Positions 34,987 to 43,466 of a stretch of 64,000 nucleotides of DNA are shown here, piece by piece. Positions within the stretch are counted from its first letter, which is position 1. Every line of letters begins with the position of its first letter. Made by a program: the position numbers and the translations under genes. Below the pieces are notes generated by a model that did not search any database, was not told the DNA's origin, and saw nothing but the letters and a program-made list of their open reading frames with translations. Source of the stretch: Thermoanaerobaculales bacterium (GTDB taxonomy: Bacteria; Acidobacteriota; Thermoanaerobaculia; Thermoanaerobaculales; Sulfomarinibacteraceae); assembly GCA_035358815.1 (NCBI GenBank), contig DAOPQC010000005.1, forward strand, positions 186,001 to 250,000. The letters are read 5' to 3'.

Positions 34987-37404
34987 TCACCTGCTCGCGG
35001 CCTGGATCTCGCGTCCCTTCGCGACCGCTGCCCGCGCCTCGGCCGGGCGGCCGGTGCGATTGAGCACGTCGGCGAGAACGAAGTAACCGAGCGGGCCCTC
35101 CCTATGGTCGCGGTCCAGCTCGATGCCCGCTCTGGCGAGCTCCTCGGCGCGCGCGAGATCGCCGCCCGTGTCCATGAACAGCTTGGCGAGGTAGTACCGC
35201 CCCTGGACGAAGTCGGGGTTGGACGCGATCGATCCCTCCCAGAGCTCGCGGGCGCGATCGACATCGCCCGCCGCTGCGTACAGCTTCCCGAGGTTGAACT
35301 GGGCCTTGAACAACCTGGGCGCGATCGCGAGCGCCCGCTCGTAGTGCTCGATCGCCGGCTGCAGATCCCCGCGCTGCTCGTAGAGCACCCCGAGGTTGAA
35401 GTGGGGGATCGCGAAATCGTGGTCGAGGGAGATGGCCCGTTCGAACAGGGGCGCCGCCTCGTCGTCCCGGCCTTGCTCGACGCGCACCTCGCCCAGCTTG
35501 TTGGCGAAGAACGCGGAGGCCTCGCCGGCCGCGGCGGCCTGCTCCAGGGCGGCGGCGGCGTCGTCAAAGCGCTTGAGCTCGACGTAGATGTCGGCGATGG
35601 CGAGTGACGCGCGCGCATCCGAGCCCTTGACCTCCAGTACTCGCCGAAAGCCGACCAGTGCGTCGTCGTAGCGCTCGAGGTCGGCATAGGCCGCCGCGAG
35701 GCCGAACAGCGAGCGCTCGTGCTCGGGGTTCAGCTCGAGGGCCCGCTGGAAGTGGCGGATCGCATCGTCCGGAAGGCCCTCCTCGGCCGCGATCTGCCCC
35801 AGCATCTGATGGGCGTCGAGGATCGCCTCGTCCTCGGCGAGGACCTGCTCCAAGATCCGCCTCGCGAGGTCGTTCTCGTGGCCTCCGATCAGGCTCTGGG
35901 CGGACATGATCTTTTGGTGCAGGTGCAGCCGGTCCTTGGGGTCGGCGCGGCCCCGATTCGCCTCGTCCTCGACGTCGACCCCGCCCTGGCCGGCGATGTA
36001 GCCGAGCGCCCGCAGCTGCGCCAGGGTGCGCTCGTCCATCTCCGGTCGGCTGTCCAGGGCGGGCGCGCCGCTCTCGATCTGCCGGCGCAGCTCGGCGAGC
36101 GCATCCGCCAGCTCGCCGGCGGGGTCGGGCCGGGCGTCGTGGAGGTTGCGATCCTCCTTGGGATCCACGGCGAGGTCGTAGAGCTCCGGCCGCGGCGCGT
36201 CGATCAGCTTGAGGGTCCCGGTCCGCAGCGACCGCAGCGGAGCCCAGCCGTAGTGCAGCAACGGGTACAGCGATTCCGAGTACACCGGGCGGTCGCGCAG
36301 CCCATCCCGGCCCTCGATCAGCGGCAGCAGACTCCGCCCGTGAAGCTCGTCAGGGGCCGGCAGCCCGACGGCGTCGAGGATCGTCGGCAGCAGGTCGACG
36401 TGGCTCACCGCGCGGTCGACCACACCGCCGGCGTGCTCCGCATGGGGCTGCCTGACGACGAGTGCCGCGTGGATCGTGGTGTCGTAGACGTAGAAGCCGT
36501 GGAACGTCTCGCCGTGGTCACCCAGCCCCTCGCCGTGATCGCTGGTGACGATCACCAGCGACTCGTCGAGCAGGTCGTGCTCGTCGAGGGCTCGCCGGAA
36601 GTCGCCGACCAGCGAGTCGGTGTACGCCACCTCGGCGTCGTAGGGCCGTCCCGGATACTGCGACTTGAAGGGCTCAGGCGGCGCATACGGCTCGTGAGGG
36701 TCGTAGAGGTGGAGCCAGAGGAAGAGCGGGCGATTGTCCGGCCGTTCGTCGAGCCACCGCACCGCAGCGGCGAGGGTCTCGGCGCCGTCGCGCTGCACCG
36801 ACCCCAGGTTCGGCGTCTCCATCTCCCGCAGATCGAAGTCGTCGAAGTAGTGCTCGAAGCCACGGCCGATCCCCCAGCGGTCGTCGAGCACGAACGCGCT
36901 CACGAATGCGGCGGTGGCCCATCCCCCCCTTCCGAGCAGCTCGGCGAGGGTGGGGAGGCGCTCGTCGAGCACGTAGCCGACGTTTTCGCGGACGCCGTGG
37001 CCTGGCGGGTAGAGGCCGGTCATGATCGACGCGTGCGCCGGGAGGGTGAAGGGCACCGTGCTGGCGGCATTCGCGAAGCGCACGCCCTCGGCCGCGAGTG
37101 CGTCGATGTTCGGCGTGTCGACCAGGTCCGAGCCATAGCACGAGAGGCGGTCGGAGCGCAGCGTGTCGAGGGTGATCAGGATGACGTTGTGGGCGACCGC
37201 GGTGCGCCCCGGCGCCGGGGGACGTGAGCCGGCGGCGGGCTTCGGCGCGCCATCAGGGGACACCGGGCCGCCGTCCGGCAGCCAGCGGAGGGCGAGGTAG
37301 GCGCTCGCGATCACCACCGCCGCGACGGCGGCGGCGGCCGCCCAGCGCCGGTGACGGCCGTCGGATGTCGTGGTGTTGGAGCTGTTTGCGCTCATCGTCC
37401 GCAC
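34987..37404 (-). CDS. Membrane-anchored sulfatase-fold protein with C-terminal TPR domain
   Basis: The protein is about 805 residues. One N-terminal anchor (about residues 24-43) precedes a sulfatase-fold domain (about 70-460). That domain has ILITLDTLRSDRLSCYG, metal-binding LHLYDPHEPY and VTSDHGEGLGDHGETFHG. The formylglycine site is absent: the position reads STVPFTLPAHASIMTG, so threonine would be the nucleophile. Residues about 490-800 hold at least eight TPR repeats. Such sulfatase/TPR fusions are common in Acidobacteriota and are of unknown substrate. The start may be GTG 37404 (9 nt after a TAGACT box) or ATG 37395. Confidence 0.83.
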   Translation of the reverse strand: MRTMSANSSNTTTSDGRHRRWAAAAAVAAVVIASAYLALRWLPDGGPVSPDGAPKPAAGSRPPAPGRTAVAHNVILITLDTLRSDRLSCYGSDLVDTPNIDALAAEGVRFANAASTVPFTLPAHASIMTGLYPPGHGVRENVGYVLDERLPTLAELLGRGGWATAAFVSAFVLDDRWGIGRGFEHYFDDFDLREMETPNLGSVQRDGAETLAAAVRWLDERPDNRPLFLWLHLYDPHEPYAPPEPFKSQYPGRPYDAEVAYTDSLVGDFRRALDEHDLLDESLVIVTSDHGEGLGDHGETFHGFYVYDTTIHAALVVRQPHAEHAGGVVDRAVSHVDLLPTILDAVGLPAPDELHGRSLLPLIEGRDGLRDRPVYSESLYPLLHYGWAPLRSLRTGTLKLIDAPRPELYDLAVDPKEDRNLHDARPDPAGELADALAELRRQIESGAPALDSRPEMDERTLAQLRALGYIAGQGGVDVEDEANRGRADPKDRLHLHQKIMSAQSLIGGHENDLARRILEQVLAEDEAILDAHQMLGQIAAEEGLPDDAIRHFQRALELNPEHERSLFGLAAAYADLERYDDALVGFRRVLEVKGSDARASLAIADIYVELKRFDDAAAALEQAAAAGEASAFFANKLGEVRVEQGRDDEAAPLFERAISLDHDFAIPHFNLGVLYEQRGDLQPAIEHYERALAIAPRLFKAQFNLGKLYAAAGDVDRARELWEGSIASNPDFVQGRYYLAKLFMDTGGDLARAEELARAGIELDRDHREGPLGYFVLADVLNRTGRPAEARAAVAKGREIQAASR

Positions 37405-37413
37405 TGGCTGGAG

Positions 37414-37419
37414 AGTCTA
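37414..37419 (-). promoter_or_regulatory. -10 box TAGACT before the sulfatase/TPR gene
   Basis: On the minus strand TAGACT is followed by 9 nt and GTG at 37404. No Shine-Dalgarno lies between, which favours a leaderless GTG start. Confidence 0.45.
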
Positions 37420-37477
37420 CCATGGGTGCGCCCGGCCCCCGGGCGGCCACCGGGCCTGCCCGGCGGGCCAGTGACCG

Positions 37478-38146
37478 TCAGCGCGCGCTCTTCGACCGGG
37501 GCCTGCCATCCGGCAGCACCGCGTGCAGCGCGAGCTCGGTGATCTCGTCCGCCATCTGCCTGGCCGACAGCCGGCCCGGCTGCCGGTGCCACTTGGGCAG
37601 CCACAGCACCATCCCGGCCAGCGTGTGGGTGGCGGCGGTGATGTCGACGTCGCGCAGCTTTCCGGCCGCGGCCAGCCGCTCCAGCCGCTCGCGGATGAGG
37701 CCGAGGTAGCCGCGCTTTCGGCGGGCGATCTGGGCCCGATCGTCCGGGAGCAGCGAGCGCATCTCGTCGACGGCGAGGATGGCGAAGGTGGCGTCGTCCT
37801 CCCGGGTGAGGATCAGGGCGTGGGTGTGGATCATCCGGCGCAGCGCCTCTTCGTCGCTGCGGCTGTCGGCAAGCTCCTTCTGGATCTCGTGCTCGAGAAT
37901 GTCGTGGGCGTAGTGGATGATCGCGGCCAGCAGCTCCTGCTTGCTGCGGAAGTGGTAGTACAGCCCGGCCTTGCTGATGCCGCAGGCGCTCGCGACGTCC
38001 ACCAGCGAGGTGATCTCGAAGCCCCGCTCGAAGAAGAGGTGCGCGGTGCGCCGCAGTATCTCGTTGCGCCGGCTCGGCCGCCGGCGGCGCTGGCTGGCGG
38101 ACGGTTCCACACCCGGGTCCGGCTTGCGTACAGCTTGCATCGTCAC
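37478..38146 (-). CDS. TetR-family transcriptional regulator
   Basis: A 222-residue repressor with a helix-turn-helix at about residues 27-75 (NEILRRTAHLFFERGFEITSL then DVASACGISKAGLYYHFRSKQELL). The C-terminal ligand domain LVLWLPKWHRQPGRLSARQMADEI is of the FadR/KstR2-like type that senses acyl-CoA esters. The start is GTG 38146 or ATG 38140. The gene sits directly behind operator copy 3, so it likely represses itself. Two more identical operators control thiolase and CoA-transferase genes 11-13 kb away. The ligand is inferred from that regulon and not visible in the protein. Confidence 0.88.
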   Translation of the reverse strand: MTMQAVRKPDPGVEPSASQRRRRPSRRNEILRRTAHLFFERGFEITSLVDVASACGISKAGLYYHFRSKQELLAAIIHYAHDILEHEIQKELADSRSDEEALRRMIHTHALILTREDDATFAILAVDEMRSLLPDDRAQIARRKRGYLGLIRERLERLAAAGKLRDVDITAATHTLAGMVLWLPKWHRQPGRLSARQMADEITELALHAVLPDGRPRSKSAR

Positions 38147-38173
38147 CCGCCTTCCGTTGTCGTCCGACGCCCC

Positions 38174-38202
38174 TTGACTTTCCGGCGTCCATTGTATGTA
38201 AT
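38174..38202 (+). promoter_or_regulatory. Forward promoter of the TonB receptor gene
   Basis: TTGACT (38174-38179), a 17-bp spacer and TGTAAT (38197-38202) form a good sigma70-type promoter. It reads toward the receptor at 38400, and operator copy 3 begins 10 bp downstream of the -10, where a bound repressor would block it. Confidence 0.6.
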
Positions 38203-38204
38203 CT

Positions 38205-38237
38205 ATGGTATAAGTGTACCGGGAGGCCGGTCAAGTT
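38205..38237 (-). promoter_or_regulatory. TetR-type operator/promoter, copy 3 (tetR, divergent TonB receptor)
   Basis: The inverted repeat at 38212-38237 is identical to copies 1 and 2; identity spans 29 bp (38209-38237). The minus strand has -35 TTGACC (38234-38229), an 18-bp spacer and -10 TACCAT (38210-38205), leading to tetR. The same element overlaps the start region of the forward receptor promoter. Confidence 0.8.
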
Positions 38238-38399
38238 ATAAAAAATCACGAGTGGCTGAACGAGGCGGGAGAGGGGACGCAGTGGGAGCACGGTTGCGGA
38301 CGTCGAGGGGCCAGGTGACGAAGGTCGGGGAAGTGAGCTCTCGCGAGCTCCGGTAGGGTCAGCAGGCGCCCTCCGAGGAGGGCAGGGAGGAGGATCGAG

Positions 38400-41207
38400 A
38401 TGTCTGTGAGAGGTCAGTGGCTCGTGGCGGGTGCGCTGTTGCTGGCGTGTGCCAGCGGGTTTGCCCAGACCACAGGGTCGATCCAAGGCCAGGTGACCGA
38501 CAACGAGGGACAGGCGTTGCCGGGCGTGACGGTGAAGCTCACCGGAGACCCGATCCCGGGAGCGGAGCGCGTCGCGGTGACAGACGCTCAGGGCGACTTC
38601 AAGTACAGCGCCCTGCCGGTCGGTCGCTACTCGCTATCGGCCTCGATCGCGGGCTTCCTGGACCAGGAGGTCGCGGGCCTCCGGGTGACGATCGACGGCG
38701 TGGCGTCGGTGACCTTCCGGATGCAGCCGGACTCCTTCACCGGGGAGATCGCCGTGACCGGGGAGACGCCGCTGGTGGATCCGGTGAGCTCGAGCGTCAC
38801 CACCAACTACGACGAGGAGTTCACCGAGGCCCTCCCGACGCGAAACAACTTCTACGACATCATGGCGGTGGCGCCGACGGTCAGCGCGCCCAACGAGGGC
38901 TCGCCCTACTTCGCGGCCTACGGTGCGAACGTCACGTCCCAGCAGTGGAACATCGACGGGCTGAACCTGGCGGCCCCGGAGGGGGGCTGGCTCGGCTGGA
39001 GCATCAACCCCGACATCGTGATGGAGACGTCGGTCAAGGGATTTGGCGCCGGCGCCGAGTACGGCAGCACCATGGGCAACGTCTACAACATGGTCACCAA
39101 GTCCGGCACCAACAGCTTCCACGGGTCGCTTGCCGCCTACCTGCAGGACGACTCCCTGGTCGACCCGAACATCACGCTCGAGGAGTCGGAGCTCTGGGAC
39201 TACCGCCTGTGGGATCCGGCGGGCGAGTACACGATCGATGACTACTACGACCTCCGGGCGACCGTGGGCGGGCCGATCGTCCGCGACAAGCTGTGGTTCT
39301 TCGCCGGCGTCCAGACCGACGAGATCAACTTCGTGGGGCCCAACGGCGTCCCGGGGCTCGATGGCTCCGGAACGACCGACGACCGCTACGACCTCAAGCT
39401 CACGGCGCAGATCACCGACAGCCATCGACTCGACCTGCGGGGCCACACCGCGACCAGCGACATCACGCCGGCCCCCGACATGTACACGGAGCTGTCGGCC
39501 GTGATGGTGACGGACATCGACACCGACATGCTCACCGCCGACTACAACGGCGTCTTGTCGGACCGCACCCTGCTCAACGTGCGGGCGGGGACCTGGAGCC
39601 GCGACCAGGTCATGGACTCGCGCACCGGCAGCGAAGAGGAGTACCTGCAGGATGCCATCTACCCGGGCCCGCCCCTCAACCGCGGCGGGATCTTCTGGTT
39701 CTCCGGCCGCAAGGAGGACTACACCCAGGTCGATGCGGTGGTGTCGCACTTCGCCGACGAGTTCATCGCCGGCAGCCACGAGTTCAAGTTCGGGGTCCAG
39801 TACAACGAGGGCAGCGGCGAGAGGGGCGCGAAAAGGTCCAGCTTCTGGTGGAGGCAGCCGCCGAGCCCGGACTTCTGGTGGTACGAGTACTGGGCCTTCC
39901 GGTTCCAGATCATGCCGCCCATCGTCTACGGCGCCGACACCACCACCAAGTCGGTGTTCGTGGAGGACTCGTGGAAGCTCAGTGACAAGCTGACGGTCGA
40001 TGTCGGCGTCCGCTACGACGACCAGGAGGGCGTGATCCCGGACTACCCATTGCTCGACATGGACGGCAACCCGACGGGCGAGATGATCCCGGGTGCGGAC
40101 ATGATCTCGTGGACGAACTGGGCGCCGCGGGTCGGCTTCGCCTGGAATCCGAAGGGTGACGGGAAGTCCGTGCTGCGTGGCTTCGTCGGCCGCTTCTGGG
40201 ACGGGCCGGTCTCGTCGGCCTGGTACTACCCGCCTCCGGGCCGGGGCAACGCCGAGGTGTACTTCGTGTACCCGTGGCAGTTCCTCGTCTCGTCACAGGC
40301 GGCGGCGCCGGCCGACGAGCTGTTGGCCCCGGGGGTGAAGAACCCCTACACCGACCAGTATGGCCTGTCCTTCGACCAGCAGCTGGGCAGCGACTTCGCG
40401 ATCGGGGCCCAGCTCATGTACAAGCACACCGACGACATGATCGGCTGGCAGATCGAGGACGATGGCGAGTGCCAGCCGTTCCTGTGGGACGACCCATGGA
40501 CCGAGGGCGTCGTCGAGCAGATCCACCTGTGCGAGACCACCGTCGAACCGACGCGGCACAAGGGCAACAGCCCCGGGCCGGGCTCGCTGGCCCCCGGGGA
40601 GAGCTACTACATCGACTACCGCGGCGCGGTCCTGACCTTCAAGAAGCGCTACACCAACGGTTGGGACCTGATGGCCTCCTACACCTACTCGAAGACCGAG
40701 GGCATCAACACCAGGCCCCACGATGCCGGCACCCTGGGCCAGGGGCTGCCCGTGTTCACCACCGACTCGGGGTCCGACCCCAACGACTGGTACAACGCCG
40801 AGCACCTGCTGCAGGGCGATCGCACCCACATGTTCCGGGTCCAGTCCAACGTCGATGTCGGCTGGGGTCTGCGGGTCAGCGGCGTGCTCAACATCCAGAG
40901 CGGCCGGCCCTACCTTCGGCTGGCACAGGTGGTCGGGCCGGCCACCGGCCAGGCGCTCACGATCACGGCCGACGCCAGCGAGGACCTCAGGATGCCGAGT
41001 CAGGCGATCCTCGACCTGGGCGTGCAGAAGGACTTTTCACTCGGTGGGGGAGTGGATCTGGATCTCGGGCTGCAGCTGCTCAACGTGACCAATGAGGATG
41101 CGGTCGAGTACTACTCGGCCTGGATCCTCTTCCAGGGCCAGGACTTCTCACCCGCGAGCTGGGTCAGCCCGAGGAGGCTGCAGGTCAAGCTCCAGCTGAC
41201 GTTCTGA
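38400..41207 (+). CDS. TonB-dependent outer-membrane receptor with carboxypeptidase-regulatory domain
   Basis: The receptor is 935 residues. A signal peptide ends at about residue 23 (ASGFAQ). A carboxypeptidase regulatory-like domain (about 28-115) reads GSIQGQVTDNEGQALPGVTVKLTG and SALPVGRYSLSASIAGF. A plug domain (QWNIDGLNLAAPEGG, MGNVYNMVTKSGTNSFHGS) and a large barrel follow, ending RLQVKLQLTF with the terminal aromatic. This is the expanded receptor type of Acidobacteriota. GAGGAGG stands 6 nt before the ATG. Shared operator control with tetR, thiolase and CoA-transferase suggests it imports the substrate of that pathway. Confidence 0.88.
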   Translation: MSVRGQWLVAGALLLACASGFAQTTGSIQGQVTDNEGQALPGVTVKLTGDPIPGAERVAVTDAQGDFKYSALPVGRYSLSASIAGFLDQEVAGLRVTIDGVASVTFRMQPDSFTGEIAVTGETPLVDPVSSSVTTNYDEEFTEALPTRNNFYDIMAVAPTVSAPNEGSPYFAAYGANVTSQQWNIDGLNLAAPEGGWLGWSINPDIVMETSVKGFGAGAEYGSTMGNVYNMVTKSGTNSFHGSLAAYLQDDSLVDPNITLEESELWDYRLWDPAGEYTIDDYYDLRATVGGPIVRDKLWFFAGVQTDEINFVGPNGVPGLDGSGTTDDRYDLKLTAQITDSHRLDLRGHTATSDITPAPDMYTELSAVMVTDIDTDMLTADYNGVLSDRTLLNVRAGTWSRDQVMDSRTGSEEEYLQDAIYPGPPLNRGGIFWFSGRKEDYTQVDAVVSHFADEFIAGSHEFKFGVQYNEGSGERGAKRSSFWWRQPPSPDFWWYEYWAFRFQIMPPIVYGADTTTKSVFVEDSWKLSDKLTVDVGVRYDDQEGVIPDYPLLDMDGNPTGEMIPGADMISWTNWAPRVGFAWNPKGDGKSVLRGFVGRFWDGPVSSAWYYPPPGRGNAEVYFVYPWQFLVSSQAAAPADELLAPGVKNPYTDQYGLSFDQQLGSDFAIGAQLMYKHTDDMIGWQIEDDGECQPFLWDDPWTEGVVEQIHLCETTVEPTRHKGNSPGPGSLAPGESYYIDYRGAVLTFKKRYTNGWDLMASYTYSKTEGINTRPHDAGTLGQGLPVFTTDSGSDPNDWYNAEHLLQGDRTHMFRVQSNVDVGWGLRVSGVLNIQSGRPYLRLAQVVGPATGQALTITADASEDLRMPSQAILDLGVQKDFSLGGGVDLDLGLQLLNVTNEDAVEYYSAWILFQGQDFSPASWVSPRRLQVKLQLTF

Positions 41208-41225
41208 GAGAGCAGGTGGGCGGAA

Positions 41226-41249
41226 GGGCGCGGCTGCCGAGCCGCGCCC
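41226..41249 (+). terminator. Strong hairpin after the TonB receptor gene
   Basis: GGGCGCGGCT, loop GCCG, AGCCGCGCCC: a perfect 10-bp stem 19 bp after the stop, followed by a T/C-rich run. It probably ends transcription of the receptor gene. The T run is weak. Nothing else was seen in the 274-bp gap except the gpgS ribosome-binding site. Confidence 0.6.
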
Positions 41250-41481
41250 ACTCCTTCCCCTGACCGCGGTCCGACCGCGACCGCGTTCAAGGACCAGTGG
41301 CGCACCGGCACCCAGGACACGCTCCACGCCCGGCGTGAGCGACCTGGGTGCCGCTGTCTCTGACGCCTGAGCCGGCATTCCTCGAGCCGTGCGCCGCTCC
41401 TGCTCCGCCTCCGGGAATTCCTGGGATCTCGTTACCGTTCTTCGAGATAGCCCGCACAGACCAGGCCCGGGAGGCGCGACG

Positions 41482-42702
41482 ATGAGCGACTTCAAGCAGG
41501 CTGGACGCATCGCCACACTGCCGCGGCTGCGCTGCGGGGAGGCGGCCGAGCGGGAGCGGGAGCTGGTCGTCCACGCCCGCCGGACGCCGCTGGTCCTGGT
41601 GATGCCGTGCCTCGTCACCGAGCTCGATCAGCCGGCGCTCGCGACCATGGTGAGCGAGCTCGCCGCCACGCCGTACCTGGACACGGTCGTGATCTCGCTC
41701 GACCAGGCGGATGCGGACGGCTATGCCCGCGCGCTCGACTACTTTCGAGGACTCAGGCTGCGCACCCTGGTGATCTGGAACGATGCCGAGGAGGTGGCGG
41801 GGATCATCCGCGAGATCGAGGCTGCGGTGCTCGATGTGGGCCCGCGGGGCAAGGGGCGTGCGGTGTGGGTCGCGCTCGGAGCGGTGATCGCCGAGGAGCG
41901 GGCCGAGGCGGTGGCCTTCCTCGACGCCGACGTGATCTCCTTCGAGCGCTCGCTGCTGACCAACCTGGCGTACCCGATCCTCCATCCCGCTCTCGACTTC
42001 GACTACGCCAAGGGCTTCTACGCCCGCTACTCGGACCGGCTCCACGGGCGCGCCACCAGGTTGATGGTCCGGCCGCTGCTGCAGGCCCTGACGACCGTGG
42101 TCGGCCACCACCCGTACCTCGAGTACCTGGACGCCTTCCGCTATCCGCTGTCGGGCGAGTTCGCGCTCAACGCCGACCTGCTGCGGCGCCTGCGCGTTCC
42201 CTCCGACTGGGGGCTGGAGGTGGGCCTCCTGTTCGAGGTGCTGCGGAACCGATCGTCGCGCCGCATCTGCCAGGTGGACGTGGCCGACCGCTTCGACCAC
42301 AAGCACCAGCAGCTGGCCGCCGGCGATCTCGGCGGCGGGCTCAACCGGATGGCGGTGGACATCACCAAGCATCTCCTGCGGACCCTCGCCGCGGCCGGGG
42401 TCGTGGTGCCGTCCGGCAGCTTCAAGGGCCTGCAGGTGGCGTTTCAGCGGTTCGCCGAGGACGCGGTGGCCGACTCCTTCGCGGTCGCGGTCTTCAACGG
42501 GCTGGACTTCGACCGGCACGGCGAGGAGGACGCGGTGGATGTCTTCACCCAGGCCTTCGCGGCGGGCTGTGAGCAGTTCCTCCAGGACCCTCTGGGCACC
42601 CCGGCGATGCCGAACTGGGCGCGCGTGCTGTCGGCGATGCCGGGGATCGGCGACCGTCTGGTCGGCGCGGTGCGCGATCTCGGGGGCGTGATCGAGTCAT
42701 GA
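41482..42702 (+). CDS. gpgS: Glucosyl-3-phosphoglycerate synthase (GT81)
   Basis: A 406-residue glycosyltransferase that should join glucose from an NDP-sugar to 3-phosphoglycerate, the first step to glucosylglycerate. It has the GT81 pattern: LVMPCLVTELDQPALATMVSEL, GKGRAVWVALGA, the nucleotide/metal motif FLDADVISFER, YAKGFYARYSDRLHGRATRLMVRPLL and PLSGEFALNADLL followed by DWGLEVGLLFEVL. GGGAGGCG precedes the ATG. Its stop overlaps the phosphatase start by 4 bp. A mannosyl-3-phosphoglycerate synthase is a less likely alternative. Confidence 0.86.
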   Translation: MSDFKQAGRIATLPRLRCGEAAERERELVVHARRTPLVLVMPCLVTELDQPALATMVSELAATPYLDTVVISLDQADADGYARALDYFRGLRLRTLVIWNDAEEVAGIIREIEAAVLDVGPRGKGRAVWVALGAVIAEERAEAVAFLDADVISFERSLLTNLAYPILHPALDFDYAKGFYARYSDRLHGRATRLMVRPLLQALTTVVGHHPYLEYLDAFRYPLSGEFALNADLLRRLRVPSDWGLEVGLLFEVLRNRSSRRICQVDVADRFDHKHQQLAAGDLGGGLNRMAVDITKHLLRTLAAAGVVVPSGSFKGLQVAFQRFAEDAVADSFAVAVFNGLDFDRHGEEDAVDVFTQAFAAGCEQFLQDPLGTPAMPNWARVLSAMPGIGDRLVGAVRDLGGVIES

Positions 42703-43463
42703 GGCTGCGCGCGGTGCTCACCGATCTGGACGGCACCCTTCTCGAGCCCGACGGCAGCCTGTGCGCGGAAGCCGCAGCGGCGCTGCAGGAGCTGCGGGAA
42801 CAGGGAGTGGCGGTGCTGCCGCTGACCTCCAAGACCGCCGCCGAGGTCGAGCACCTGTTCGCCCGGCTCGATCTCCCCGGCCCCGGCGGGTTCGAGAACG
42901 GGGCCGGAATCGTCGAGCGAGGCGGCGCCACGACCATGACGGCAGGCGCGATCCCCATGGACGAGCTGCGGTCGGCGGCGAGCAGGCTGCGGCGCGTCGT
43001 CGCCGCGCCGCTGCGCACCCTCGAGGAGTTGACCGACCAGGAGCTGGCCGCGCTGACCGGGATGACGGGCGGCGACCTGGCACGGGTCCGGCAGCGCCGG
43101 GCGACGCTGCCGATGGTCGTGGACGAGCGGTGGGACGGTGATCTGCGAGGCGCCGCGCCGGCCCGGATGCAGCTCGTCCGCGGCAACCGGTTCCTGCACC
43201 TCCAGGGCCGGCACGCGAAGGCGGACGTGGTGGCCCAGCTGCTGGCGACGGCGCCGGGCGGCGGGGTGGTGGTGGCCTTCGGCGACGCCCCGAACGACCT
43301 CGAGCTGCTGCGCTGCGGTGATGTCGCGGTGATCGTCCCGTCCACGTCCGGGGCGCACCGTGATCTGGAGCAGGCGCTTGCCGGTGCGGTGGTCGCGCCG
43401 GCGCCGCATGGCCGCGGCTGGGCGGCGGTCGTCCGCCGGCTTGTCGCCGCGGCGGCGGAGTAG
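42699..43463 (+). CDS. HAD-superfamily mannosyl/glucosyl-3-phosphoglycerate phosphatase
   Basis: A 254-residue HAD phosphatase of the MPGP/Cof type. Motif I is LTDLDGTLLEPDG (Asp9 nucleophile, Asp11 acid), motif II is LPLTSKTAAEV, and motif IV is VVAFGDAPNDLELLRCGDVAVIV. It would remove phosphate from glucosyl-3-phosphoglycerate made by the upstream enzyme, releasing glucosylglycerate. It overlaps gpgS by 4 bp and is followed 3 bp later by a second glycosyltransferase. It could also act on a disaccharide product of that enzyme. Confidence 0.85.
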   Translation: MRLRAVLTDLDGTLLEPDGSLCAEAAAALQELREQGVAVLPLTSKTAAEVEHLFARLDLPGPGGFENGAGIVERGGATTMTAGAIPMDELRSAASRLRRVVAAPLRTLEELTDQELAALTGMTGGDLARVRQRRATLPMVVDERWDGDLRGAAPARMQLVRGNRFLHLQGRHAKADVVAQLLATAPGGGVVVAFGDAPNDLELLRCGDVAVIVPSTSGAHRDLEQALAGAVVAPAPHGRGWAAVVRRLVAAAAE

Positions 43464-43466
43464 GTC

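Noticed and set aside
34880..35687. Extension of the alpha/beta hydrolase frame upstream of 34880
   Set aside because: The extra residues overlap the TPR part of the sulfatase gene in another frame, and a GTG with GGAGGT upstream gives a normal hydrolase length.
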